NCBI RefSeq assembly: GCF_029051725.1
Contig: NZ_JAACFU010000005.1
Location: 434,001-498,000 of the forward strand
From: Bradyrhizobium sp. CSS354
GTDB lineage: Bacteria > Pseudomonadota > Alphaproteobacteria > Rhizobiales > Xanthobacteraceae
Length of the DNA stretch: 64,000 bases
Direction of reading: 5' to 3'
Part shown: positions 46,092 to 55,900 of the stretch, one piece after another
Numbering within the stretch: position 1 is the stretch's first letter
Layout: every line of letters starts with the position of its first letter
Program-made: the position numbers and the translations under genes
Notes under the pieces: model-generated
Database searches by the model: none
The model's input: only the letters and a program-made list of their open reading frames with translations
Told to the model about the DNA's origin: nothing

Positions 46092-46898
46092 TCACGCGAT
46101 CCTGTTCGTGGTCGCCGCGCGCTCCGACGCCAGCTGATTCTGCAATCGATCGATGTTCTGCAGCAGCCGCTGGCTGGTCAGCACCAGGAAGTAATAGCCG
46201 AACTGCGGATCCTGGAAGTAGATCTCGAGCAACCGATCATAGGTAATCGTCAGCACCTGCCCGTCTTCGATGCATTCGATCGTTCCGGTGCGCCGGTTGC
46301 CCGGCGTGAGGAAGCCGAGCTCGCCCATCAGCGCGCCCGGCATGATCTCGATATTGATCTCCTTGACCAGGAACTTGCCGGTGACCGTGAGGAGCATCTC
46401 CTTGGCTGGATCGCCGAGTTTGAAGAGCGTGTCGCCGCGGCGATATTTGCGTTCGGTCATGAACGGCTTGAGCCATTCGATCGACATGTCGCCTTCGGCC
46501 GCATGACGCGCCTTCTTGACGAGTTTGAGCATCTGCCGCAGGCGCAAGGCGTTGATGGGTAGCAGCAGGAGATAGAGCAGGAAGGTCGAGACGTTGGCGG
46601 AGAGCGCGCCGAAGACGGCGAAGAACGCGCAGCCGATCATGTTGGCGACGCGCAGCGGCACCATCGTCCGCATCAGGAGGGTGGCGACGAAGAAGCCGGC
46701 GCCCACCGCGGCGAACATATTGGCCAGTGTGATGTTCTGGACGAAGATCTCCAGCATCCGATTGAAGATCGAATCGTAGGTGACGTTGTTCGGATCGAGG
46801 CCCATCTGGACCAGGATCTTCGCGATCCTGAGGTTATCCGTCGCCGCCTCGAGAATGCGGTCGAGGATCGACGAAATGTCTGCGCTGCCGGACGGCAT
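46092..46898 (-). CDS. Membrane-anchored cyclic-nucleotide-binding protein
   Basis: A 268-residue protein. Residues 55-120 form three hydrophobic helices (NMFAAVGAGFFVATLLMRTM, VANMIGCAFFAVFGA, VSTFLLYLLLLPINAL). Residues 140-250 form a cNMP-binding domain (KYRRGDTLFKLGDPAKEMLL, ALMGELGFLTPGNRRTGTIE). There is no DNA-binding helix, so it is not a CRP factor. The arrangement of short membrane helices then cNMP domain resembles Popeye-domain proteins, which bind cAMP; function here is unknown. Start ATG 46898. Confidence 0.82.
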   Translation of the reverse strand: MPSGSADISSILDRILEAATDNLRIAKILVQMGLDPNNVTYDSIFNRMLEIFVQNITLANMFAAVGAGFFVATLLMRTMVPLRVANMIGCAFFAVFGALSANVSTFLLYLLLLPINALRLRQMLKLVKKARHAAEGDMSIEWLKPFMTERKYRRGDTLFKLGDPAKEMLLTVTGKFLVKEINIEIMPGALMGELGFLTPGNRRTGTIECIEDGQVLTITYDRLLEIYFQDPQFGYYFLVLTSQRLLQNIDRLQNQLASERAATTNRIA

Positions 46899-47175
46899 GG
46901 TACTATCCCCGGGTAAGGCCTTCAGTCACGGTCGTATTCTCGACACCTATAGCCGAAATCGAACGACGACCGCTTGGATGAAGCTTTCGGCCGCCGTGCC
47001 GCAAGAGGCAAATTTTAACCTGATCGGGCGTTTCGGCAATTGCCTGTTTGACGGTGCGTATGGCCGTGGCGCGCCCGCGATTCGGGGCCCACCGGGTACG
47101 AGCCTCTGTGTGGTGGATCTCGGCTGCCGACGGGGCGGGGCAGGACCAGGCGTGGGCGTGGGGCGATCCCCCGCC

Positions 47176-48270
47176 TTAGGGCTTGGCGGGCGGCACGACC
47201 TGCTGCTCGACCAGGCCGAGGTGCCCGGGCAGCGAACCGGCGCGCAGCAGCATGGCGACGCTGTTTGCTTCCTCCAGGGTGAAATTGCCGGAGATCTGGC
47301 CCGAGCCGCCGGTGATGGGCTCGCGGATCACGGGAGCGGAGATCACCTTGCCGTCGAGCACGATGGCGAAGGGCTTTGCGATATTCTCTTCGGTGATGTG
47401 GGCAAATCGTCGCGTGCCGCGGCCGTTGAAGCGGAACGAGGCGATCGGCTCTTTCGTGGCGCTCGCAAACCCCGGGCCCGCATAGCTGATGTCGTCGCCG
47501 TCGAGCGCGCTGTCCTTGGCGACCAGATAAAGGCTCTTGTCCTTGAAGCCGGGCAGGACTTCGGTGCCTGCCGGCGGCGTGCCGGATTGCGCCTGCTCAG
47601 GCTGCATCGAGAGGTCGATCAGGCGGAAGCCGACCTTGACCCTTCGGGCGAAGACTGTGGTGACGCGCTCGGGCTCCATCACACCGGGCAGGAAGATGCG
47701 GATGCGGTCGGTCCCATCCGGCTGGACGCTGGCGAGCTGGACGCCGGCCTCCTTCAGACGCTGCTCGATCATGGCGATGGCATCTTCGACGAGTTCGTGC
47801 AGCCGCGCGGCGGATGCTGCATCGGTCGGCGTGAGCCTGACCATTCCGTCGCCGCCGTCGGTCACGGCGAGCGCATGCGACGGCAATCCTTCCGCGGCCG
47901 ACGCGAGCTTGCGTGCAAGCTGCTCGCGGCCCTTGACGTCGGCGATCTTCAACTCGACGCCGCCGTCGCGGATCGCAAGACCGGAGAAGGCGATCTTGCC
48001 CTCGCGCAGGGTCTTGTAGACGTCGTCGCGCAAATCCGTGACGACGCTCTCGCGCAGGCCATCGGTGTCCACCTTGTAGACGATGCGCGATCCGCCAAGC
48101 TTCTCCATCTTGTCGCTGATGAAGGCCGAGATCTTGGCGCGCATCTTGTCGATCTGGCCGTCCTCGGCGTGGGCCGCGCGGGGCAGAGCGAACGCCGGTG
48201 TCAAGATCGCCGCTGTCACGGCGAACGCGATGAACAGCCGGGTGGCGCAATCCCGCGGGGGCGTAGTCAT
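47176..48270 (-). CDS. Soluble SecD-ectodomain-like secreted protein
   Basis: A 364-residue protein with a signal peptide (residues 1-33, cleavage near AHAEDG). The mature part resembles the periplasmic P1 domain of SecD; the C-terminal half is nearly textbook SecD (FAIVLDGKVISAPVIREPI, GGSGQISGNFTLEEANSVA, LLRAGSLPG). It lacks the six transmembrane helices that follow in SecD, so it cannot be the translocase subunit. It might be a free periplasmic chaperone. ATG 48270 follows GAGGTG. It faces away from the acyl-CoA synthetase gene. Confidence 0.83.
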   Translation of the reverse strand: MTTPPRDCATRLFIAFAVTAAILTPAFALPRAAHAEDGQIDKMRAKISAFISDKMEKLGGSRIVYKVDTDGLRESVVTDLRDDVYKTLREGKIAFSGLAIRDGGVELKIADVKGREQLARKLASAAEGLPSHALAVTDGGDGMVRLTPTDAASAARLHELVEDAIAMIEQRLKEAGVQLASVQPDGTDRIRIFLPGVMEPERVTTVFARRVKVGFRLIDLSMQPEQAQSGTPPAGTEVLPGFKDKSLYLVAKDSALDGDDISYAGPGFASATKEPIASFRFNGRGTRRFAHITEENIAKPFAIVLDGKVISAPVIREPITGGSGQISGNFTLEEANSVAMLLRAGSLPGHLGLVEQQVVPPAKP

Positions 48271-48537
48271 GATCACCTCAAGTCTTGCGGCAGGACGCTG
48301 GCAACGGCTGGCAAGCATGCTGGCATGTGAGTCCGATGCCAGTTCTTGGTCCCCGGATCGGCCGCACAGGTTCAAAGGCTTTGCCGGAGCCCCATCGTCG
48401 CCGACGTTAGGTCATGGACGAACGCCAAATCATCGATCATTCTGCCCGTGCTCGGCCGGCTATCGGTCGAGGCCCGCGGGCCCAAAAAGGCAAAAGACAG
48501 GGCGCGGGGACATGCATCTGAGGGAGAACGGAATTCC

Positions 48538-50445
48538 ATGGCGGGCATCCATGCGCTCGATCGGTTCATCGGCAACGACTATCCGGAGCTGGCAACGGAC
48601 GCGGAGGTTCGAGCTTTCGAGCAAGTCCCTTACGCCGATCGCGTCGCGGCCGAGAGCACTTACGATGCCATCAGGCTGGGTGCGGCCCTTAACCCCGACG
48701 GGCCGGCGCTCCAGTTCCTGCAAAACGCCGATCCGGCCGACACGCCGGTCGTGGTCACGTACCGCGACTTCATCGCGCGCGTCACGCAGGCCGCCAACAT
48801 GTTTCACGCGCTTGGCGTCGAGAAGGGCGACGTCGTCAGCTTCATGCTGCCGCTGGTGCCGGACGCCTTTGTAACGCTGTTCGGCGCGGAGGCCGCCGGC
48901 ATCGCCAATCCCGTCAATCCGCTCCTGGAGCCGCACCAGATCGCGGAGATTCTGGAAGCGGCGAACACAAAAGTCCTGGTGGCGCTCGGGCCGATGCCGG
49001 GCACAGACATCTGGCAGAAAGTCGAGCAGATCAGGCCGCAACTCAAGCACCTCAAGGCGATCATACAGGTGTTCGGTGGCGGTGACCCGGGGAAGGGAGT
49101 CTTTGCCTTCAGCGACCTGATCAAGCTGCAGCCTTCGGACCGCCTTATCAGCGGGCGCAAGATTCTGGGCAACGACATCGCCGCCTATTTCCACACCGGC
49201 GGCACCACCGGCACGCCAAAGCTGGTGCGGCACACCCATGCCAACCAGGTCTATCAGGCCTGGGCGCTCAATCTGCTGCTGAAGTCGAAGCCGGGCGCCA
49301 ACATGCTGTTCGGCATGCCGCTGTTTCACGTCGGAGGCTCGTTGACGCAGGTGCTAACGACGCTGTCGGCCGGCGGTTCGCTGGTCGTGCTGTCGCCGAG
49401 CGGATGGCGCAATCCGAATGCGGTGAAGAACATCTGGCAACTGGTCGAGCGCTTCAAGCCGGAGGCGCTGTCGAGCGTGCCGACGGTACTCGCCGCAACG
49501 CTCGCGGTGCCGCCTGGCAATGCCGACATCTCCAGCCTGAAATACGCGGCCGGTGGCGGCTCGGCGATCCCGGTCGCGGTGGGGTCTGCAATTCAGGACA
49601 AGCTCAAATTGCCTGTCGTCGAGGTCTACGGCATGACCGAGACCTCGAGCGTGCACACGCTGGCCTATCGGTCGCGGCCGATCCGGCTCGGTTCGGTCGG
49701 CCTTCCGATGCCCTACGCGCGGGTCCGCATCGTCCAGCTCGATGGCGAGGGCAAGCTGATCCGCGACTGCGCGCCTGACGAGATTGGCGTCGTCATCATG
49801 GCCGGCCCAGGCGTGTTCGGCGGCTATCTCAACGACGAGCACAACAAGGGTGCCTTCGTCGACGAGGTCTGGGTCAATTCCGGCGATCTCGGCCGGCTCG
49901 ATGCCGACGGCTATCTCTGGATTACCGGCCGCGCCAAGGATCTCGTGATCCGCGGCGGCCACAACATCGATCCGGCGCCGATCGAGGAGATCATGTTCCG
50001 CCATCCTGCCGTCGGCTTTGCCGCAGTGGTCGGTCAACCCGACGCCTATGCCGGCGAGCTGCCGGTGGGCTACGTGCAGTTGAAGCCGGGGGCGATTGTC
50101 GAACCGGGCGAGCTGGAGACATGGGTGCGCGAGCGTACGCCGGAGCGCGCGGCTGTCCCGGTGCAGGTCATCCCGATCGACCCGATGCCGGTGACGGGCG
50201 TCGGCAAAGTGTTCAAGCCGCAGCTGCGCTGGGACGCAGCCCAGCGCGTGTTCACGAAGGTGCTGACACCGCTCGCCGCGCGTGGCATCGACTGCAAGGT
50301 CAGGGTCGGCGCTCACGGCAGCCACGGTTCGATCGCCACCGTGACGCTGGCGGGCCTGCCGGCGGATCAGCGCGAGGCGGTTGCGAGCGAGGTGCACGCA
50401 CTGCTTGCACCGTTCGTGATGCGCCATGAGGTGGTGCAAATGTAA
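48538..50445 (+). CDS. Acyl-CoA synthetase (AMP-binding family)
   Basis: A 635-residue adenylate-forming enzyme. The P-loop-like motif HTGGTTGTPKLVRHTHAN, the VYGMTETSS motif, the GDLGRLDADGYLWITGRAKD hinge and a C-terminal lysine in TGVGKVFKPQLRWD are all present. It activates a carboxylate as acyl-AMP and then acyl-CoA. The substrate is not evident. The start is taken at ATG 48538 (MAGIHALDRFIGND); an upstream frame is open but non-conserved. The gene is divergent from the SecD-like gene. Confidence 0.92.
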   Translation: MAGIHALDRFIGNDYPELATDAEVRAFEQVPYADRVAAESTYDAIRLGAALNPDGPALQFLQNADPADTPVVVTYRDFIARVTQAANMFHALGVEKGDVVSFMLPLVPDAFVTLFGAEAAGIANPVNPLLEPHQIAEILEAANTKVLVALGPMPGTDIWQKVEQIRPQLKHLKAIIQVFGGGDPGKGVFAFSDLIKLQPSDRLISGRKILGNDIAAYFHTGGTTGTPKLVRHTHANQVYQAWALNLLLKSKPGANMLFGMPLFHVGGSLTQVLTTLSAGGSLVVLSPSGWRNPNAVKNIWQLVERFKPEALSSVPTVLAATLAVPPGNADISSLKYAAGGGSAIPVAVGSAIQDKLKLPVVEVYGMTETSSVHTLAYRSRPIRLGSVGLPMPYARVRIVQLDGEGKLIRDCAPDEIGVVIMAGPGVFGGYLNDEHNKGAFVDEVWVNSGDLGRLDADGYLWITGRAKDLVIRGGHNIDPAPIEEIMFRHPAVGFAAVVGQPDAYAGELPVGYVQLKPGAIVEPGELETWVRERTPERAAVPVQVIPIDPMPVTGVGKVFKPQLRWDAAQRVFTKVLTPLAARGIDCKVRVGAHGSHGSIATVTLAGLPADQREAVASEVHALLAPFVMRHEVVQM

Positions 50446-50610
50446 CGGACCCAACGGGCGGCTTTGGCGTCAGCCGAAAGCAGAGCGACGCTTCGCCGCA
50501 TTATCCATACCCCCGATAGAGCCCCTTATGTGACAAGCATCACATAGGAAGCATTGGTAATTGAGCGATGGTCCGAATAGTCTCGTGGAATTGCATCCGG
50601 GGGGACGCAA

Positions 50611-52464
50611 GTGATTCCGTTTCGGATATTTGCTTTGTTGATTTTGGCCATTGGCCTCGCCTGCGGACCGGCCCATGCGGACCGGCGGGTCGCGCTTGTC
50701 ATCGGCAATTCCGCCTACAAGAGCGCGCCCAAGCTCGGCAATCCCGTCAACGACGCCACTCTGGTCGGCGGTATGTTCAAGAAGGCGGGCTTTGATTCCG
50801 TCGATGTCAGGCTGGATCTCAGTGCCAGCGAGATGCGGCGCACGTTGCGTGAGTTCGCCGGCAGGACCCGCGATGCGGACATGGCGGTGATCTATTACGC
50901 CGGCCACGGCATCGAGCTGGAAGGCACCAACTATCTCGTTCCGATTGACGCGACGCTGGAGACGGACGGCGACGTGCTCGACGAGACCATCCCGGTGGAA
51001 CGTGCGCTGTTCGCGGTCGAGCCGGCCAAGCAGCTGCGCCTGATCATCCTGGACGCCTGCCGCGACAATCCGTTTTCCAAGACCATGAAGCGGACGCTGG
51101 CCTCGCGCGCGATCGGACGGGGGCTTGCCAAGGTCGAGCCGACCAGCCCCAACACCATGATTGCGTTCGCGGCAAAGGCCGGTTCGACCGCGTCTGACGG
51201 CGACTCCAGGAACAGCCCGTTCGCCGTCGCTTTGGTCGAGCACCTGCCGAAGCCGGGACTCGACCTGCGCAAGGCGTTCGGCTTCGTGCGCGACGACGTG
51301 CTCAAGAGCACCGGCTACAAGCAGGAGCCCTATGTCTATGGCTCCCTCGGCGGCGACGATGTGCCGCTGGTCGCGACCAAGCCGGCCGCGACCGGTCCGC
51401 AGGCCAATCCGCAGGATTCTATTCGCAGGGATTACGAACTCGCGCTGCAGCTTGCCACGCGCGACGGCTGGGAGGCCTTCCTGGCGCAATATCCCGAAGG
51501 TTTCTACGCCAATCTGGCCAAGGGCCAGATGAACAAGATCGTCGCTGAAGAGACGCGCGCGTCGGCCGAGCAAAAAGCGAATGCGGCCGAGCAGCAGAAG
51601 GCAAGGCTCATTGCCGAACGCGCCCACAAGGCCGAGCAGGACAAGGCGGCCGCGGCGGCCAAAGCCGCCGAAGAGGCGCGGATCGCGGCCGAGAAGCAGA
51701 AGCAGATCGAGCAGGCGCGGACTGATGCGGCCGAGCACCAGCGCAAGCTGGCCGAGGCTGCCGCAGCGAAAGCACAGGCAGAGAAGCAGGCCGCGGAGAG
51801 GGCCAAGGCCGAGCTTGCCGCCAAGCAGGCCGCCGAAAAGGCGGAACAGGCTGCAAAGCCTGTGGCCGACCGGCAGATTCCTGAGGTCGAGCAAAAAATT
51901 GCAGCCCTTTCACCGGCGCCGGCATCCACATTGTCGGCGGCTGATCTGACAAAATCCGTGCAGAGTGAATTGCGCCGCGTCGGCTGTCTGTCCGCCACCG
52001 CGGACGGCGACTGGAGCGCCGCCTCGCAGCGCTCGCTGACACTGTTCAACAAATATGCCGGTACACAGTTCGACGCCAAGCTCGCCAGCGTCGACGCGCT
52101 CGATGCGCTGAAAGCGAAGCCAGGCCGGGTTTGTCCGCTGGTTTGCAATTTCGGCTCCAAGGCCGACGGCGACCAATGCGTGAAGATCACCTGCCGCGCC
52201 GGCTACCGCGTCGGTGACGACAACGAATGCGAGAAGGTACCAGAGAAGAAGCCGGTGGCGACGCGCGAAGATTCGAGGAGGCGGGATACGGACCGGAAGG
52301 CAAGCGAATCTTCGCCGTCCAGGCCTGAGGCGAGTGGACAGATCATTTGCAGTTCGACCGGCTGTCGCCCGGTGCAAAAGGGATGTCGGCTTGTTAGCGG
52401 CACGATCCCCGGTAGGGTTAGTTCGAATACAGCCACCGGCGGCAACTTCGAGGTCTGCAACTAG
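50611..52464 (+). CDS. Secreted caspase-like (C14/orthocaspase) protein, copy 1
   Basis: A 617-residue protein. A signal peptide (1-23, PAHADRR cleavage) precedes a caspase p20-like domain (25-245) with H99 in YYAGHGIE and C150 in ILDACRDNPF. An alanine/glutamate/lysine-rich coiled coil (about 315-405) follows, then a peptidoglycan-binding-like segment (SVQSELRRVGCLSATADGDW). A cysteine-rich tail carries GRVCPLVCNFG and KITCRAGYRVG. The GTG start follows GGGGGGA. Orthocaspases cleave after arginine or lysine; these are exported, so they probably work in the envelope. A paralogue follows after 39 bases. Confidence 0.9.
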   Translation: MIPFRIFALLILAIGLACGPAHADRRVALVIGNSAYKSAPKLGNPVNDATLVGGMFKKAGFDSVDVRLDLSASEMRRTLREFAGRTRDADMAVIYYAGHGIELEGTNYLVPIDATLETDGDVLDETIPVERALFAVEPAKQLRLIILDACRDNPFSKTMKRTLASRAIGRGLAKVEPTSPNTMIAFAAKAGSTASDGDSRNSPFAVALVEHLPKPGLDLRKAFGFVRDDVLKSTGYKQEPYVYGSLGGDDVPLVATKPAATGPQANPQDSIRRDYELALQLATRDGWEAFLAQYPEGFYANLAKGQMNKIVAEETRASAEQKANAAEQQKARLIAERAHKAEQDKAAAAAKAAEEARIAAEKQKQIEQARTDAAEHQRKLAEAAAAKAQAEKQAAERAKAELAAKQAAEKAEQAAKPVADRQIPEVEQKIAALSPAPASTLSAADLTKSVQSELRRVGCLSATADGDWSAASQRSLTLFNKYAGTQFDAKLASVDALDALKAKPGRVCPLVCNFGSKADGDQCVKITCRAGYRVGDDNECEKVPEKKPVATREDSRRRDTDRKASESSPSRPEASGQIICSSTGCRPVQKGCRLVSGTIPGRVSSNTATGGNFEVCN

Positions 52465-52503
52465 GGTGTCACTGGCAATCGCCCGTATAAGGCTCGTTCT
52501 TCT

Positions 52504-54315
52504 ATGATCGTCTTGCGATCTCTTTCAATGTTGATTTTCGGTCTTTGGCTGGGGTGCGGATCGGCCCAGGCCGACAAGCGCGTTGCGCTCGTCATCGGCA
52601 ATTCCGCCTACAAAAACGCGCCGCGGCTCGCGAACCCGGTGAACGACGCCGGGCTGGTCGGCGGTATGTTCAGGAACGCGGGCTTCGATACGGTCGAGAT
52701 CAGGCTGGACCTCAACGCCAGCGAAATGCGGCGATCGCTACGCGACTTCGCGGCCAGGACGCGCGATGCCGACATGGCGGTGATCTACTATGCGGGCCAT
52801 GGCATCGAGCTGGACGGCAGCAACTATCTCGTTCCGACCGATGCCATGCTGGAAACCGACGGCGATGTCCTCGACGAGACGATCGCGCTTGATCGCGCGC
52901 TGTATGCTGTCGAACCAGCCAAACAACTCCGTCTCGTCATCCTCGATGCCTGCCGCGACAATCCCTTCGCCAAGACGATGAAGCGCACCTTGGCCTCGCG
53001 CGCGATTGGTGGCGGGCTTGCCAAGGTCGAGCCGACCAGTCCGAACACGATGATCGCGTTTGCGGCCAAAGCGGGATCGACGGCGTCGGATGGCGACTCC
53101 CGCAACAGCCCGTTCGCGGTCGCGCTGACCGATCATCTGCCCAAGCCCGGGCTCGACTTGCGCAAGGCGTTCGGGTTTGTCCGTGACGACGTCTTGAAGA
53201 AGACCGGCAACAAGCAGGAGCCGTATGTCTATGGCTCGCTGGGGGGCAGCGATGTGCCGCTGGTGCCGGTGAGGCCGGCCGCCGCAGCCGGCCCGCAGGC
53301 AAATCCGCAGGACAGTGTGCGCAAAGACTACGAGCTAGCCCTTCAGGCCGGCCTGCGTGAAGCTTGGGAGGCATTCCTCCAGACCTATCCGGACGGGTTT
53401 TACGCCAACCTCGCCCGTGTCCAGTTGAAGAAGATTGCCGCCGAGGAGGATCGCACGGTGGCGACCGAGAAGGCGCGGTTGGCCGAACAGGAGAAGGCGA
53501 GGCTCGCTACCGAACGAGCCCAGAAGGCCGAGCAGGAGAAAGCCGCCGCCGCTGCCAAAGCCGCGGAAGAGGCGAGGATCGCGGCGGAGAAGGCCAAGCA
53601 GGTCGAGCAGGCCAAGGCGGAGGCGGCCGAACGAGATCGCAAGGCGGCGGAAGCTGCCGCGGCCAAGTCGCTCGCGGAGAAGCGGGCGCTGGAGAAGGCG
53701 GCGACCGAGGCGGCTGCGAAGCAGGCGGCTGACAAGCAGGCGGCTGATGCCGAAAGCAGGAAGGTCGCCGCGCTGTCGCCGCCGCCGCCAAACGCTGCGC
53801 CACCCGGCGACCTCGCGAAATCCGTTCAGGGCGAACTGCGCCGGGTCGGCTGTCTTTCGTCCGCCGCTGACGGCGACTGGAACGCTGCAACGCAGCGCTC
53901 GCTGACTCTGTTCAACAAATATGCCGGCACCCAGGTCGACGCAAAGCTCGCGAGTGTCGACGCGCTCGATGCGCTGAAGGCGAAGCCGGGGCGGGTCTGC
54001 CCGCTGGTATGCAATTTCGGCTTCAAGGCCGACGGCGATCAATGCGCGAAGATCACCTGCCGCGCCGGTTATCACGTCGGCGACGACAACGAGTGCGAGA
54101 AGATTCAGGAGAAGAAGCCGGTCGCGGCGCGCGAGAATTCGAAGAGGCGCGACAGCGACCGCAGAGATGCTGAGTCTACGGCGCCAAAGTCACAAGCCTC
54201 CGGCCAGATGATCTGCAACGGCGCCGGATGCAGACCGGTCGCGAAGGGCTGTCGCCTTGGGCTCGTGCCCAATGCGAACGCCAGCTTAAAAATCACAGGT
54301 GAGGTCTGCAACTGA
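52504..54315 (+). CDS. Secreted caspase-like (C14/orthocaspase) protein, copy 2
   Basis: A 603-residue paralogue of the preceding gene with the same layout: signal peptide, caspase domain (H99, C150 at identical positions), KAEQEKAAAAAKAAEEARIA-type coiled coil, the LRRVGCLSSAADGDW segment and the same cysteine-rich tail. The first 300 residues are near-identical to copy 1, while the coiled coil and tail differ more. No strong SD is seen before ATG 52504, so it may depend on upstream translation. Both copies keep all catalytic residues. Confidence 0.9.
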   Translation: MIVLRSLSMLIFGLWLGCGSAQADKRVALVIGNSAYKNAPRLANPVNDAGLVGGMFRNAGFDTVEIRLDLNASEMRRSLRDFAARTRDADMAVIYYAGHGIELDGSNYLVPTDAMLETDGDVLDETIALDRALYAVEPAKQLRLVILDACRDNPFAKTMKRTLASRAIGGGLAKVEPTSPNTMIAFAAKAGSTASDGDSRNSPFAVALTDHLPKPGLDLRKAFGFVRDDVLKKTGNKQEPYVYGSLGGSDVPLVPVRPAAAAGPQANPQDSVRKDYELALQAGLREAWEAFLQTYPDGFYANLARVQLKKIAAEEDRTVATEKARLAEQEKARLATERAQKAEQEKAAAAAKAAEEARIAAEKAKQVEQAKAEAAERDRKAAEAAAAKSLAEKRALEKAATEAAAKQAADKQAADAESRKVAALSPPPPNAAPPGDLAKSVQGELRRVGCLSSAADGDWNAATQRSLTLFNKYAGTQVDAKLASVDALDALKAKPGRVCPLVCNFGFKADGDQCAKITCRAGYHVGDDNECEKIQEKKPVAARENSKRRDSDRRDAESTAPKSQASGQMICNGAGCRPVAKGCRLGLVPNANASLKITGEVCN

Positions 54316-54439
54316 GGTCTAGGCAGCGGTGATGTCCGGCCGGACTAGACACGCCTGCGATTGAGGTGAGGACAGACGACACGAGCCTTGCATGCCTCGC
54401 CGCAAGCGATCATCATCCCCAAAAAAATGGGGGAAACCG

Positions 54440-55765
54440 ATGCCACAACTCTCTCGCCGCCACCACCTTCAGCAATTGTCGGCCGTATTCGGATCCGCCG
54501 CGTTGTCAGGATGGTCGAGGCCGGTATCGGCTTCGGAGGCAGACATTCCCCCCGAGGGCATCGGCAAGGGCATCAAGCACATCTCGTATAGCGACATCGG
54601 CGGACGGCCCGACAGCGTACAGGTGATGTTCAACCGGCAGCACGTCTATGTCGGACATATGTTCAGCGACGGCGTGACGATCCTGGACGCATCCGACCCG
54701 CGTGCGCTGAAGCCGGTCAATTTCTTCACCGCAGGACAATACACCCGCACCCACCATTTACAGGTGGCGGAAGATTTGCTGCTGCTTGCGAACGGCGCCA
54801 ATATTGTCGCGATGCAGTCCTACGACAACATGCGCGGCTATTTCGAGAACACGCTGGTCGACAGCATCACCAAGGCAAAGAAATTCCGCTGCGGCCTCTC
54901 GATCCACGACATCTCGAAGCCGAACGAGATGCGCGAGATCGCGTTTCTCGAAATGCCTGGCTTCGGCATCAACCGGCTGTGGTGGCCGGGCGGCCGCTAT
55001 GCCTATGTGTCGGCGCATCTCGACGGGTTCACCGACCACATCCTTTGCGTGATCGATCTCAGGACCATCACGAAGCCGGAGATCGTCGCGAAATGGTGGC
55101 TGCCCGGCATGAACCGCGCGGCCGGCGAGCCGGCGACGCCAAAGGGCAAGCGCTTTGCGCTCCATCACATGATCACGGCTGGTGATCGCGGCTATGCTGC
55201 CTGGCGCGATGGCGGCTTCACCATTCATGACATCAGCGATCCCACCAATCCAAAGCTGCTGTCCCACATCAACTGGTCGCCGCCCTTCGCCGGTGGCACG
55301 CATACGCCGCTGCCGCTGCCCAAGCGGCAGCTCGCGATCGTCGCGGACGAAGCCAATGCGGACAATTGCGCCAAGGGCCTGTTCCACACATTCGTCCTCG
55401 AAGTGCGCGCGCCTGGAAACCCGGTGCCGATCGCAACCCTGCCGACCCCGCGCGAACGCGATTTCTGCACGAACGGTACCTTCGGACCGCATAATCTGCA
55501 CGAGAACCGCCCGGGCTCGTTCCAGAGCGAGGAGACGATCTTTGCGACCTACAACAATGCCGGCGTCAGGGTGTTCGACGTCAGGGACGCCTTCGCACCG
55601 AAGGAGATCGCGTATTGGGTGCCGCCGACACCGAAAAAGCTCATCGACCCCCGCCCGAACGTCGCGCTCGCGGCCAAGACCTGCGACGCCTATGTCCGGC
55701 CCGACGGGCTGATGTTCGTCTCCGACTGGAACGCCGGCATGCACGTGCTGCAATATCAGGGATGA
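54440..55765 (+). CDS. LVIVD-repeat secreted protein
   Basis: A 441-residue protein with a basic, twin-arginine-containing leader (SRRHHLQQLSAVFGSAALSG, not a canonical Tat motif). The mature part is a beta-propeller-like LVIVD repeat protein; repeats of the form VTILDASDPRALKPV, LSIHDISKPNEMREI and FTIHDISDPTNPKLL are visible. Function unknown; such proteins are extracytoplasmic. ATG 54440 follows GGGGGAAA. It lies 124 bases after the caspase genes. Confidence 0.85.
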   Translation: MPQLSRRHHLQQLSAVFGSAALSGWSRPVSASEADIPPEGIGKGIKHISYSDIGGRPDSVQVMFNRQHVYVGHMFSDGVTILDASDPRALKPVNFFTAGQYTRTHHLQVAEDLLLLANGANIVAMQSYDNMRGYFENTLVDSITKAKKFRCGLSIHDISKPNEMREIAFLEMPGFGINRLWWPGGRYAYVSAHLDGFTDHILCVIDLRTITKPEIVAKWWLPGMNRAAGEPATPKGKRFALHHMITAGDRGYAAWRDGGFTIHDISDPTNPKLLSHINWSPPFAGGTHTPLPLPKRQLAIVADEANADNCAKGLFHTFVLEVRAPGNPVPIATLPTPRERDFCTNGTFGPHNLHENRPGSFQSEETIFATYNNAGVRVFDVRDAFAPKEIAYWVPPTPKKLIDPRPNVALAAKTCDAYVRPDGLMFVSDWNAGMHVLQYQG

Positions 55766-55777
55766 GCGGAGGAGCGC

Positions 55778-55892
55778 GTAGGGTGGGTTAGTCCTGCCGA
55801 TGCGCAAAGCGCATCTGCTCGGCGTAACCCACCTCTTCTGTTTCCGTGGACAGAGACGGCGGTGGGTTACGCCTTCGGCTAACCCACCCTAC
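55778..55892. repeat. Palindromic repeat GTAGGGTGGGTTA family
   Basis: A 115-bp element with perfect 13-bp ends GTAGGGTGGGTTA and TAACCCACCCTAC, and a second nested pair GGCGTAACCCACC / GGTGGGTTACGCC. It lies between the LVIVD gene and the M20 peptidase gene. Confidence 0.9.
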
Positions 55893-55900
55893 GAATCCGA

